Shown in pieces: positions 41,946-51,010 of a DNA stretch of 64,000 nucleotides; position 1 is the first letter of the stretch, and the number at the start of each line of letters is the position of its first letter. Origin of the DNA: Sphaerimonospora sp050942215 (GTDB lineage Bacteria > Actinomycetota > Actinomycetes > Streptosporangiales > Streptosporangiaceae). Under the pieces are notes generated by a model. That model was not told the DNA's origin. It searched no databases and worked only from the letters and a program-made list of their open reading frames with translations. Made by a program: the position numbers and the translations under genes. The stretch covers positions 5,642,001-5,706,000 of the forward strand of contig NZ_CP192056.1 of NCBI RefSeq assembly GCF_050942215.1, given 5' to 3'.

Positions 41946-43118
41946 GTGCCGTACTATCGCAGTGTCGGCGAGGTGCCGCGCAAACGCCACGTGCAGTTCC
42001 GCAGACCCGACGGCGGGCTCTATCACGAGGAGCTGATGGGCGAGGAGGGCTTCTCCTCCGACTCCTCGCTCCTCTATCACCGCCACGCACCGACGGCGAT
42101 CGTGAAGGCCGAGGCCGTCGACGGGGGCGGCGCCGGGCTCACGCCCAACCTCCCGCTCTCGCCGCGCCATTTCCGCACCCGCGACCTCTCGCCGACCGGC
42201 GATCTGGTCTCCGGGCGCCTGCTGCTGGCCGGCAACGCCGACGTCCGCATCTCGTACGCCGCCACGGACGCGCCGAGCGAGCTCTACCGCGACTCGATGG
42301 GCGACGAGTGCGTGTACATCACGAGCGGACGGGCGCGCTTCGAGTCGACGTACGGCGCGATGGACGTGGGCGAGGGCGACTACGTCGTGGTACCGACCGG
42401 GACGATCCACCGCTGGGTGCCGCGGGGTCCGGTGGCCGCGCTGGTCATCGAGGCGGCCGGGCACATCAGGCCGCCCAGGCGCTACCTGTCGCAGTACGGA
42501 CAGTTCCTGGAGCACGCCCCCTACTGCGAGCGCGACCTGCGCGTACCGGCAGAGCCGCTGCTGGTCGACGGCGAGGAGGTGCCGGTCCTGGTCCGCACGA
42601 GGGGCGGGCTGACCCGGCTCACCTACGCCCACCACCCGTTCGACGTGGTCGGCTGGGACGGCTGTCTGTACCCGTACGCCTTCAACATCCACGACTTCGA
42701 ACCGATCGTGAAGCGGACACACGCGCCGCCGCCGGTCCACCAGACGTTCGAGGGTCCGAACTTCGTCATCTGCTCGTTCTGCCCCCGGCCGCTCGACTTC
42801 CATCCCGAGGCCGTGCCGATCCCGTACAACCACCACAACGTGGACTCCGACGAGTTGATGTTCTATGTGGGCGGCGACTACACGGCGCGGAAGGGGTCGG
42901 GCATCGACGTCGGCTCGATCTCGCTGCACCCGGCGGGCTTCACACACGGCCCGCAGCCGGGCGCGGTGGAGGCGGCCGTCGAGGCCGTACGGCAGGGCAT
43001 GACGACCACCACGGAGCTCGCGGTCATGATCGACACGTTCCGCCCGCTCGACCTCGGCCCGGCCGCCCTGGCCTGCGAGGATCCGGCCTATGCCTGGACG
43101 TGGAACGCCCGTACCTGA
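41946..43118 (+). CDS. hmgA: Homogentisate 1,2-dioxygenase
   Basis: A 390-residue iron(II) ring-cleavage enzyme of tyrosine catabolism; converts homogentisate to maleylacetoacetate. The N-terminus PYYRSVGEVPRKRHVQFRRPDGGLYHEELMGEEGFS is family-typical. The C-terminal cupin holds the iron ligands in the segment YNHHNVDSDELMFYVGGDY (His and Glu) and SISLHPAGFTHGPQPG (His). A GTG start at 41946 follows a G-rich ribosome site. No maleylacetoacetate isomerase or fumarylacetoacetase follows, so the rest of the pathway is elsewhere. Confidence 0.92.
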   Translation: MPYYRSVGEVPRKRHVQFRRPDGGLYHEELMGEEGFSSDSSLLYHRHAPTAIVKAEAVDGGGAGLTPNLPLSPRHFRTRDLSPTGDLVSGRLLLAGNADVRISYAATDAPSELYRDSMGDECVYITSGRARFESTYGAMDVGEGDYVVVPTGTIHRWVPRGPVAALVIEAAGHIRPPRRYLSQYGQFLEHAPYCERDLRVPAEPLLVDGEEVPVLVRTRGGLTRLTYAHHPFDVVGWDGCLYPYAFNIHDFEPIVKRTHAPPPVHQTFEGPNFVICSFCPRPLDFHPEAVPIPYNHHNVDSDELMFYVGGDYTARKGSGIDVGSISLHPAGFTHGPQPGAVEAAVEAVRQGMTTTTELAVMIDTFRPLDLGPAALACEDPAYAWTWNART

Positions 43119-43226
43119 GCACGGCGCCGCCGGGCGCGTGATCCGACCGGAGGTCGCGACCTTACGTGTCCATGTCATCACTTTCCGCTACTCTTGGGTT
43201 TCCCCGAGTAGCGGAGGCAGGAACAC

Positions 43227-43598
43227 ATGCGCCGGATCGCCGCCTGGGCTCCCCCGGCCCTTCTCCTCCTCGCGGTCATCGGGGGCTGCGCCGTACGCGT
43301 CCCGCCCGCACCCCGCATCACGATGACGCCCTCGCCAGGCATCTTCACCACCCAGCCCGGCGGGCGCATCGTGGTGCGGGCCGAGGGCGGCCGGCTGTCG
43401 AGCGTGGTGGCGTTCGCCGGACGTGACCTGGTGCCCGGGGGCTTCGATCCCTCGCACACCGTCTGGCGCTCCGCCCGTCCGCTGCGTCCCGTCACGGAGT
43501 ACGCGGTGATCGCCGTGGCGGCCGGTGCCCAGGGTGTCACGTCTCGACTCGCGCACCACTTCCGAACGATTACCCCGTACAGAACTGGACAGGGATAA
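43227..43598 (+). CDS. Lipoprotein with Ig-like fold, function unknown
   Basis: A 123-residue lipoprotein. GGAGG precedes the ATG. The lipobox is AVIGGC at residue 21. The mature part resembles the Ig-like N-terminal domain of actinobacterial L,D-transpeptidases (RITMTPSPGIFTTQPGGRIVVRAEGGRLSSVVAFAG, HTVWRSARPLRPVTEYAV) but no catalytic domain with the His-Gly-x-x-Ser-x-Gly-Cys motif follows. It may be a degraded or specialised relative that binds peptidoglycan. Confidence 0.7.
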   Translation: MRRIAAWAPPALLLLAVIGGCAVRVPPAPRITMTPSPGIFTTQPGGRIVVRAEGGRLSSVVAFAGRDLVPGGFDPSHTVWRSARPLRPVTEYAVIAVAAGAQGVTSRLAHHFRTITPYRTGQG

Positions 43599-43652
43599 CT
43601 TAAAGGGGAACTCCGCCCCACCGGACTTCGTTATTGCTTATGGAGGCGGCAA

Positions 43653-44096
43653 ATGGAGTCCTGGATCATCTGGCTCATCCTGGCGGCGGTGCTCGGAGTC
43701 GCGGAGATCTTCACGCTGACCGCCGCTCTCGGGCTGCTGTCCGCCGCGGCGCTGCTGACGGCGGGAGCCGCCCTCGTCGGGCTGCCGGTCGGCCTCCAGC
43801 TCGCCGTGTTCGCCGCCGCCTCGACCGCCGGGCTCGCCGTGGCGCGGCCACTCGCGCAGCGGCTCATCAGGCAGCCTCCGCTACGGCGCTTCGGCGTGTC
43901 CGCTCTCATCGGCAAGCCGGCCTACGTGACCACTCAGGTCACCGCGCACGGAGGCAGGGTGCGCATCGGCGGTGAGGAGTGGTCCGCCCGGGCCTATGAC
44001 GACAGCCTCGTCATCCCCGCCGGCACGACCGTCGACGTGATCGAGATTGAGGGCGCGACGGCCCTCGTTTATCCGAGGGAGCTTGAGCATGGGTGA
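43653..44096 (+). CDS. NfeD-family membrane protein
   Basis: A 147-residue protein. GGAGG lies before the ATG. Three membrane helices (residues 4-75) are followed by an OB-fold NfeD C-terminal domain (ALIGKPAYVTTQVTAHGGRVRIGGEEWSARAYDDSLVIPAGTTVDVIEIEGATALVYP). NfeD proteins are partners of stomatin-like SPFH proteins; the SPFH gene here starts 8 bp inside this one. The short NfeD form without a protease domain is expected to stabilise the SPFH complex. Confidence 0.92.
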   Translation: MESWIIWLILAAVLGVAEIFTLTAALGLLSAAALLTAGAALVGLPVGLQLAVFAAASTAGLAVARPLAQRLIRQPPLRRFGVSALIGKPAYVTTQVTAHGGRVRIGGEEWSARAYDDSLVIPAGTTVDVIEIEGATALVYPRELEHG

Positions 44097-45180
44097 TTCT
44101 GTTCTGATCGGCGGCATCATCGTGGCCCTGGTCGTGGTGTTCACGGTGTTGCGTGCGGTCCGCATCGTCCCGCAGGCCAGAGCGGGCAACGTGGAGCGCC
44201 TGGGACGGTACTACCGCACACTGGGTCCCGGCCTGAACTTCGTGATCCCGTTCATCGACCGGGTCCATCGCCTGATCGATCTGCGCGAGCAGGTGGTCTC
44301 TTTCCAGCCGCAGCCGGTCATCACCGAGGACAACCTCGTCGTCGACATCGACACGGTGCTCTACTTCCAGGTCACCGACCCCAGGGCGGCGGAATACGAG
44401 ATCGCGAACTTCATCCAGGGCGTCGAGCAGCTCACGGTGACGACGCTGCGCAACGTCGTCGGCGGCATGGACCTGGAGCAGACGCTCACCTCGCGCGACA
44501 CGATCAACAGCCAGCTCCGGGGCGTGCTGGACGAGGCCACCGGCAAGTGGGGCATCCGGGTCAACCGGGTCGAGATCAAGGCGATCGACCCGCCGAGGAC
44601 CATCAAGGAGGCCATGGAGAAGCAGATGCGCGCCGAGCGGGACAAGCGCGCCGCCATCCTGACCGCCGAAGGCCAGCGGCAGTCGCAGATCCTCACCGCC
44701 GAGGGCGAGAAGCAGAGCGCGATCCTGCGCGCCGAGGGTGAGCGCACCGCGCAGATCCTCAAGGCGGAGGGCCAGTCGCAGGCGATCGACGAGGTATTCC
44801 AGGCCGTCCACCGCAACGACCCCGACCCCAAGCTGCTCGCCTACCAGTACCTGCAGGTCCTCCCCCAGCTCGCGCAGGGTGAAGGCAACACGTTCTGGGT
44901 GATTCCGAGCGAGGTGACCTCGGCGCTTCAGGGCGTGTCCAAGGCGTTCACCGAATCGCTGCCGCCGTCCCCGGCGACACGGGAGCGTGAGCGGAGCGAG
45001 GCGGGCAGCGCCGCCGTGGCAGCGGCCGAGCAGGCGGCCGCCGAGGCCAGGGCCGCGGCTGAGGACAGCGAGCTGGGACCGCGCCAGATCGAGGCACGCG
45101 ATCGGGCCGCCGATCTGGCCGACCTGACCGGTGCGGATCAGGACCCGGCCACGGCGACCCGCTCCACGAATCGTCCGTAA
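44089..45180 (+). CDS. SPFH/band 7 (stomatin/paraslipin) family protein
   Basis: A 363-residue protein with one N-terminal membrane helix (VLIGGIIVALVVVFTVLRAV), the SPFH core (RAGNVERLGRYYRTLGPGLNFVIPFIDRVHRLIDLREQVVSF), and a long Glu/Ala-rich coiled coil with the repeated AEGE-Q-ILRAEGE units. The last 70 residues are Ala/Glu-rich. Start ATG 44089 is behind GGGAG and overlaps the NfeD gene. Such pairs assemble as large membrane rings that organise lipid domains. Its 3' end overlaps the convergent GTPase gene by 43 bp. Confidence 0.93.
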   Translation: MGDSVLIGGIIVALVVVFTVLRAVRIVPQARAGNVERLGRYYRTLGPGLNFVIPFIDRVHRLIDLREQVVSFQPQPVITEDNLVVDIDTVLYFQVTDPRAAEYEIANFIQGVEQLTVTTLRNVVGGMDLEQTLTSRDTINSQLRGVLDEATGKWGIRVNRVEIKAIDPPRTIKEAMEKQMRAERDKRAAILTAEGQRQSQILTAEGEKQSAILRAEGERTAQILKAEGQSQAIDEVFQAVHRNDPDPKLLAYQYLQVLPQLAQGEGNTFWVIPSEVTSALQGVSKAFTESLPPSPATRERERSEAGSAAVAAAEQAAAEARAAAEDSELGPRQIEARDRAADLADLTGADQDPATATRSTNRP

Positions 45181-46754
45181 CGCGCCAGCTCCGCCGTCGC
45201 GGGCGCGATGACCAGCTCGTTTCCGACCTGTTCTATGGCCGCCCGCAGCGCCCTGGCCGCCTTCCGCGCCCTGCGCCGACCGCCCAGCCAGGCGACCGCC
45301 CGGCAGAGCAGCGCGACGAACACCCCCGCCACCGCCCCGCCCGCCAGCAGCGCGGTCGGCCACGGCACCCGGTCCAGGGTGGGCGTGGGCGGCCGGGGCA
45401 GCAGAAGATAGTCGACCACGAAGAGCACGGCCAGCCACCCGGCTCCGGCCGCCATCGCGGCGGTCAGCAGCCACTGCAGCGCTCCCGCCGCCCGCCACCA
45501 CCGGGGTGTCCGCGACACGCCGACCGAGGTGGTGGCCACCGCCCGGTCGAGGGCGTCGGCCAGCTCCGGCGTCCGCGACCGCGCCGCGTGCCGTACGGAC
45601 GTCGCCCACGGCTCCGGCACACCGGCAGCGGCTGCCGCGCCCACATCGCGTACGGCCAGCTCCATCGCGGCCACCTGCACGGATGTCGCCGCCGGAAGCG
45701 AGGTGCGGGCGTCGCCGCCGCCCGACAGCCGCAGCCGGCGCAGCGGATCCGGACGCAGCCTGCGCATCCACCGCGTCACCGGCCACCCGGTCGCGGCGAC
45801 CGCCCGATGCCGGTGGGCCCTGGCGACCGCCCGGACGACCAGCGGCACCGACGCCGCCTGTTCCAGCGCCCGGACGAGCTCTCGAGCCCGCGGCCGGTCG
45901 GCGGAGACGCCGTCCGATCCGACGCGGTCTCCCGGGCCCGCTCCGCCGGCCGCCGCCGAGTCCCGCAGGGCCGCGGCGGCCGTGGCGGCGTCAGCGGCCA
46001 GCCGCGACGCCCAGGCCCGGCGGCGGGACACCCGCCGATCGAGCAGGGTGCGCAGCTCGGCGACGCCTTCTCCGGTCCGGGCCGACACCCCCAGCACCGG
46101 CACGTCCCGCAGCCCGTCGGCGGCGAGCAGCCGGCGCAGATCGTCGAGACAGCGGGAGATCGACCGGCGGGGCAGCCGGTCGATCTGGTTCAGCACGACG
46201 ACCATGACGTCCCGGTGGCGGGCGAGCGGGCGCAGGTACCGATCGTGTACGGCCGCGTCGGCGTACTTCTGCGGGTCCAGCACCCAGACCAGCAGATCGA
46301 CCACGCCGACCAGCCGGTCCACCTCCAGCCGGTGTGAGAGCTCGATCGAGTCGTGATCGGGCAGGTCGAGCAGGATCAGGCCGCAGGCCCCCCTGCCGGC
46401 GACCGTGTGCCGCAGCGGCACCCCGAGCCAGTCGAGCAGCGGGCCGGCTCCGGCCGGGCGCCACAGCGCCGCCTGGGCGTGGGCGGTCGTCGGCCTGGTC
46501 ACCCCCACTTCGGCGAGATCGACCCCGGCCAGCGCGTTGAACAGCGACGACTTCCCGCTGCCGGTGGCTCCGGCGAGCGCGACGGCCGTGTGCTCCACCG
46601 ACAGGCCACGCCGCACCCCGGCCCGGTCGACCACGTCGCGTGCCCGGTCGATCGCGGCCGCGCCGAGCCGTCCCTCCGCCAGGCCGGCCGCCTCCGCGAG
46701 CGCCGCGAGCCGGTCGTCGAGCGGAGGCCCCGCCTTCCTGCCGAGAAGCTTCAA
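45138..46754 (-). CDS. Dynamin-like/YfjP-family GTPase, second of a pair
   Basis: A 538-residue protein. GTPase motifs are GATGSGKSSLFNALAG (P-loop), RPTT (G2), LLDLPDHDSIE (G3) and LNQIDRLP (G4). About residues 415-500 contain two membrane helices near WLLTAAMAAGAGWLAVLFVVDYLLL and ALLAGGAVAGVFVALLCRAV. It overlaps the preceding GTPase by four bases. Streptomyces DynA and DynB, dynamin-like proteins of sporulation septation, are also encoded as a pair; equivalence is a suggestion based on arrangement and domain content. Confidence 0.82.
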   Translation of the reverse strand: MKLLGRKAGPPLDDRLAALAEAAGLAEGRLGAAAIDRARDVVDRAGVRRGLSVEHTAVALAGATGSGKSSLFNALAGVDLAEVGVTRPTTAHAQAALWRPAGAGPLLDWLGVPLRHTVAGRGACGLILLDLPDHDSIELSHRLEVDRLVGVVDLLVWVLDPQKYADAAVHDRYLRPLARHRDVMVVVLNQIDRLPRRSISRCLDDLRRLLAADGLRDVPVLGVSARTGEGVAELRTLLDRRVSRRRAWASRLAADAATAAAALRDSAAAGGAGPGDRVGSDGVSADRPRARELVRALEQAASVPLVVRAVARAHRHRAVAATGWPVTRWMRRLRPDPLRRLRLSGGGDARTSLPAATSVQVAAMELAVRDVGAAAAAGVPEPWATSVRHAARSRTPELADALDRAVATTSVGVSRTPRWWRAAGALQWLLTAAMAAGAGWLAVLFVVDYLLLPRPPTPTLDRVPWPTALLAGGAVAGVFVALLCRAVAWLGGRRRARKAARALRAAIEQVGNELVIAPATAELARYGRFVERVAVAGS

Positions 46755-48493
46755 AGCGGCTGCCTTTCCCGTCTCTCCCGTACGGCCCGCGCCGTTTCCC
46801 GCAGCCGTGCCGCCGTGTCCGCCGCGCCCCCGAGCCCCGTCAGCAGGGAGGTGAACCGCGCGCGCTCCCCGTCGAGAAGGAGGCCGACCCTGCGGCGGAG
46901 GTCCTCTCGGGCGCAGCGGGTCAGCTCACGCACGGCCTGGTCGCCGAAGACCGCCTCGAGCAGCTTCTGGCTCAGCACTCCGGTGCCGCCGGCGATGCCG
47001 ACCTCGATGCCGGTGATCCCCCCGGTCGCGGAGAACACCGCCAGCATGAGAAGCACGCCCAGGCTGTTGACGCCGAACGACGCGGCCCGGGCCAGGGTCC
47101 GCCGATCCGCCCCCTCCGACCTGACCAGGTGGAGCACGTGACTCTGCCAGGCGCGTACGGCCGTCTCGGCCCGGCCGGGCAGCTCGGCGCCGGCGCGGCC
47201 GAGCCGGCCGGTGACCGCCACGCCGGACCTCTCCAGCAGGTCCCGGCCGGCGGGCCGGGCCAGCCACGACTCGACCGATCGCTCGGCCGCACCGTCGGCC
47301 ACCGCGCGGATCAACGCGGCGACGCCGCTCTCCAGCGCCACGCTCAGCTCCCGGTCGGGAGTCGGGCGGCCGGTGACGGCCGCGGTGACCCGGTCACGCA
47401 GCCGCGCGACCCGGGACTGCAGCGACCGCATGAGGTCGCCGGTGCCGACGAAGTCCTGCCAGCGGGCCAGCACCTCACCGCGCAGCAGCACGCCGTCCCG
47501 CATGCCCTCGTCGAACCCGTGCAGGGCCGACGCGTACGCCTCATCCACCACGGCGCGCAGCTCGGCGATGCCGGCCTGCTGCCGGTCGACCCGGTCGGCC
47601 AGTTCCGGCACCCTGACCGCGACGCTGTCCAGCGCCCCGGTGAGGGTCCGCCGTACGACCGCGGCCCGTGAGCGTGCGTCGGCCGCGAGCCCGGCCAGCC
47701 AGCCGGAGATCGGCCGTACGGCCGAAGCCGGCAGCCTGGCGCGCTCCGATGTCAGCTCCAGCTCGGGCACAGAGAACAGCGGCGCGCCGGCCAGGCCGTT
47801 CTCCCTGAGCAGGCGGGTCAGGTCGGCGGTCACGGGCCCGCTCGCCTCCGGGGGCACCCGCTGCAGGATGACGGCCAGGGCGGTGCTGCGTTCGCGGGCG
47901 CTGCGCAGGAAGCTCCACGGGACCTCGTCCGCGTAGCGGGCCGCTGTGGTGACGAACAGCCAGAGGTCGGCCGCGGCCAGGAGCTGCGCAGCCAGCTCGC
48001 GGTTGGCGCTGACGACCGAGTCGACGTCGGGGGCGTCCAGCAGCGCGAGGCCGGCGGGCAGGTCGTCCGACGTGGCGATCCTGAGCGTCCCCGGCTCGCC
48101 GCGGCCGCCGCCCGTCGCGCGTGGGATGCCGGGGAGGACGTGCGCGGCGGTGAACCAGGCGACGTCGGCGGGGTTGGCGACCAGGGTCGGGGCGAGCGTG
48201 GTGGGCCGCAGCACGCCGGGCTCGGTGACGTCGGCGCCGACCAGGGAGTTGACCAGTGTGGACTTGCCCGCGCCGGTGGAGCCGCCGACGACGGCCAGTA
48301 GCGGCGCGTCGATGGCGGTCAGCCTGGGCAGCAGATAGTCGTCGAGCTGTCCGCTCAGCTCCTTGAGCATGCGCCGGTCGGCCGCGACGTCGCCGATGGC
48401 CAGCGGGAACAGGTCCTGGTCGAGGTGGCGTCGCAGCTCCCGAAGCGCCCCGAGCAGCCGCTGCGCCCCGACCGGCCCGTCGTCGCCCGCCAT
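46751..48493 (-). CDS. Dynamin-like GTPase, first of a pair
   Basis: A 580-residue GTPase with a dynamin-type N-terminal domain: VVGGSTGAGKSTLVNSLVGADVTEPGVLRPTTLAPTL, then LALLDAPDVDSVVSANRELA (G3). The predicted G4 is weak (LQRVPPEA). A long helical stalk follows, and a hydrophobic segment near residue 480-520 (SLGVLLMLAVFSATGGITGIEVGIAGGTGVL) could insert into membrane. ATG 48493 is taken; the frame continues to a TTG at 48514. Co-translated with the second GTPase, probably as a heteromeric membrane-remodelling pair. Confidence 0.82.
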   Translation of the reverse strand: MAGDDGPVGAQRLLGALRELRRHLDQDLFPLAIGDVAADRRMLKELSGQLDDYLLPRLTAIDAPLLAVVGGSTGAGKSTLVNSLVGADVTEPGVLRPTTLAPTLVANPADVAWFTAAHVLPGIPRATGGGRGEPGTLRIATSDDLPAGLALLDAPDVDSVVSANRELAAQLLAAADLWLFVTTAARYADEVPWSFLRSARERSTALAVILQRVPPEASGPVTADLTRLLRENGLAGAPLFSVPELELTSERARLPASAVRPISGWLAGLAADARSRAAVVRRTLTGALDSVAVRVPELADRVDRQQAGIAELRAVVDEAYASALHGFDEGMRDGVLLRGEVLARWQDFVGTGDLMRSLQSRVARLRDRVTAAVTGRPTPDRELSVALESGVAALIRAVADGAAERSVESWLARPAGRDLLERSGVAVTGRLGRAGAELPGRAETAVRAWQSHVLHLVRSEGADRRTLARAASFGVNSLGVLLMLAVFSATGGITGIEVGIAGGTGVLSQKLLEAVFGDQAVRELTRCAREDLRRRVGLLLDGERARFTSLLTGLGGAADTAARLRETARAVRERRERQPL

Positions 48494-48647
48494 AAAGACG
48501 GTTTTCCCGTACAAAACGGGTCAAATCACTTAGATACCGCCGCTCGCCTCGCCGTCTCCGCCTCTCGGCCCCGCTCTCGGCCTGGAGGTCTGGAGGCCGG
48601 GACCTTCCGCGGGTGGCCGCCGGGCGGGGATGGCCCGGCCGCCTCGC

Positions 48648-49391
48648 TCAGTGACGTGGAGCGCGCAGCACGTACCCCACCCCGCGGATCGTGTGGATGA
48701 GCTTCGGCTCGATCCTGTCGATCTTCCGCCGCAGGTAGGAGACGTACGATTCGACGACGTTGGCGTCCCCGCCGAAGTCGTAGTGCCACACGTGGTCGAG
48801 GATCTGCGCCTTCGAGAGGACCCTGCCCTGGTTGACCATGAAATAGTGCAGCAGCTTGAACTCGGTCGGCGACAGCCGTACGGGCCGGCCCGCCCGCCAC
48901 ACCTGCCGGGTGTCCTCGTTCATCTCCAGGTCGGCGACCTCGAGCCGCGACGGCCCCTCCTCGCCACGGGTACGGCGCAGCACGGCGTGGATCCGCGCGA
49001 TGACCTCTTCCAGGCTGAACGGCTTCGTCACGTAGTCGTCGGCCTTGTTCAGCCCGGCGATCTTGTCCTCGGTCGCGTCCCTGGCGGTGAGGAAGACCAC
49101 CGGGATCCGCGGCCCGGCTCCGCGCAGCCGGTCGGCGACGGCCAGGCCGTCCATGTCCGGCAGCATGACATCGAGCACGATCAGGTCGGGCCGATCCCGC
49201 TCGGCGGCCAGCATGGCCTCGGCGCCGGTCGAGGCGGTCACCACGTCGAACCCGGCGAACCGCAGGCTGGCCGTGAGAAGCTCCAGGATGTTCGGCTCAT
49301 CGTCGACGACGAGCAGGCGGCCCGCCGACTTCTCGCCGCGCGCCGCCGCGCCGAGGGCGCCTCCGGTGCTGGTGCGAACGTTCGCCCTCAT
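48648..49391 (-). CDS. OmpR-family response regulator without adjacent kinase
   Basis: A 247-residue protein. Receiver domain LLVVDDEPNILELLTASLRFAGFDVVTASTGAEAML with phospho-acceptor aspartate in LIVLDVMLPDMDG and the conserved K in DYVTKPFSLEE. The winged-helix output domain is typical (LSPTEFKLLHYFMVNQGRVLSKAQILDHVWHYDFGGDANVVESYVSYLRRKID). It is highly similar to the response regulator at 59028, including the whole output helix region. No kinase gene lies beside it. Confidence 0.93.
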   Translation of the reverse strand: MRANVRTSTGGALGAAARGEKSAGRLLVVDDEPNILELLTASLRFAGFDVVTASTGAEAMLAAERDRPDLIVLDVMLPDMDGLAVADRLRGAGPRIPVVFLTARDATEDKIAGLNKADDYVTKPFSLEEVIARIHAVLRRTRGEEGPSRLEVADLEMNEDTRQVWRAGRPVRLSPTEFKLLHYFMVNQGRVLSKAQILDHVWHYDFGGDANVVESYVSYLRRKIDRIEPKLIHTIRGVGYVLRAPRH

Positions 49392-49462
49392 GACACTCCC
49401 TCCCCGCGGGCCGGACCTCCCGCGCCGTCGGCGGACACCGCTGTGCGCCTCGTCACTGACCG

Positions 49463-49480
49463 CATGGTCTTAAGACCATG
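49463..49480. promoter_or_regulatory. Perfect 18-bp palindrome
   Basis: CATGGTCTTAAGACCATG lies in the 250-bp divergent region between the response regulator gene and the aminotransferase gene. Perfect palindromes of this size are typical of operators; which gene it controls is not known. Confidence 0.6.
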
Positions 49481-49642
49481 GCAAACCCCGCTTCGGGCTA
49501 CCTTGGCCGATCCTGAGGGTTTCCTGCGAAGATGAGGGCACTCGGTGCCGCGCCTTCGCCGCCACTCCCCGAGATGATCCCCGGCCGGGGTTGGTACATT
49601 GATCCCCGGCCAAGGCACAGGCGTCCACATGGAGGATCGGCG

Positions 49643-50932
49643 TTGTTTGATCCGGCGAGCGAGTCATTTCGACAGGGCACGATCCACCTCGACGAAGCAC
49701 GGAAGGCCTATGCCGACCTGTGCGCCCGAGGCCTGAGTCTGGACCTGACCCGCGGTAAGCCGTCCCCGGCGCAGCTCGATCTTTCCGGCCCCCTCCTGCG
49801 GCTACCGGCCGAAGGCGACGTGCGGGCGGCGGACGGCACCGACTGCCGCAACTACGGCGGCCTCCGAGGTCTGCCCGAACTGCGGGCGATCTTCGCCGAG
49901 CTGCTGCGGATACCGGCCGACCAGCTCCTGGCCGCCGGGAACGCCAGCCTCACGCTGATGCACGACATCATCGTGCAGGCGCAGCTGTCGCCCCTGCCCG
50001 GTGCCAAGCGCCGCTGGGCCGACGAGCCGGAGGTGCTCTTCCTGTGCCCGGCCCCGGGATACGACCGCCACTTCGCGATCACCGAACGGTTCGGCATCGG
50101 CATGGTGCCGGTGGAGCTGACCGGTGCGGGGCCCGACATGGCGGCGGTCGAGAAGCTGGTGGCGAGCGATCCGCGGATCAAGGGCATGTGGTGTGTGCCC
50201 AGGTACAGCAACCCGACGGGCGAGGTCTACAGCGACGAGTGCGTACGCAGGCTCGCGGCGATGCCGACGGCCGCTCCGGACTTCCGTCTGTTCTGGGACG
50301 ACGCCTACGCGGTGCATCACCTGACGGAAGAGCGCATCGAGATACCGCCGATCCTCTCCGCCTGCGAGGAATCCGGCAATCCCGACCGCGCCTTCGTCTT
50401 CGCCTCGACCTCCAAGATCACAATGGCCGGGTCCGGGGTGGCCTTCGTCGGATCTTCGCCCGCGAACATCGAGTGGCTCCTCGGCCTGATGGCCAAGCAG
50501 ACGATCGGCCCCGACAAGATCAACCAGTTGCGGCACGTCCGGTTCTTCGGCGACGCGGACGGCGTGCGCCGCCACATGGAGCGCCACCGCGAGCTGCTCC
50601 GGCCCAAGTTCGCCGCCGTCTACGAGGTTCTGGAGGCCGAGCTCGGCCCGTACGGCATCGCCGAGTGGACCACCCCCAAGGGGGGCTACTTCCTCAGCCT
50701 CCACGTGCCCGACGGGTGTGCGCGTGAGGTGGTCCGGCTCGCCGGACAGGCCGGCGTCGCGCTCACCCCCGCCGGAGCCGCTTTTCCCCTGGGGCAGGAC
50801 CCGCGTGACCGGCACATCAGGCTGGCACCCAGTTTCCCGTCCGTCGACGACGTACGCGAGGCCATGCACGCGGTCGCGATATGCGTCAGGCTCGCCGTGG
50901 CCGAGCAGACGGCCGCGAACGCGAAGGCCTGA
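49643..50932 (+). CDS. Aspartate-type aminotransferase (class I, MocR-like group)
   Basis: A 429-residue PLP enzyme. GGAGG lies 7 bases before the TTG start at 49643; the frame is open for 37 codons further but without a ribosome site. Visible are LTRGKPSPAQLDL, YGGLRGLPELRAIFAELL, RYSNPTGEVYSDECVRRLA, FWDDAYAVHHL and the lysine loop FASTSKITMAGSGVAFVGSS. It belongs to the aminotransferase group PF12897-like in actinobacteria, which transfers amino groups between aspartate or aromatic amino acids and 2-oxoglutarate. Substrate range is not predictable. Confidence 0.88.
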   Translation: MFDPASESFRQGTIHLDEARKAYADLCARGLSLDLTRGKPSPAQLDLSGPLLRLPAEGDVRAADGTDCRNYGGLRGLPELRAIFAELLRIPADQLLAAGNASLTLMHDIIVQAQLSPLPGAKRRWADEPEVLFLCPAPGYDRHFAITERFGIGMVPVELTGAGPDMAAVEKLVASDPRIKGMWCVPRYSNPTGEVYSDECVRRLAAMPTAAPDFRLFWDDAYAVHHLTEERIEIPPILSACEESGNPDRAFVFASTSKITMAGSGVAFVGSSPANIEWLLGLMAKQTIGPDKINQLRHVRFFGDADGVRRHMERHRELLRPKFAAVYEVLEAELGPYGIAEWTTPKGGYFLSLHVPDGCAREVVRLAGQAGVALTPAGAAFPLGQDPRDRHIRLAPSFPSVDDVREAMHAVAICVRLAVAEQTAANAKA

Positions 50933-51010
50933 CGTACGGCCTGACGTACGGGCGGGGCAGGATCGCGCCCGGGGCCGGTCGCCGCGACCGGCCGGTGCAG
51001 GCGCCCGCGT

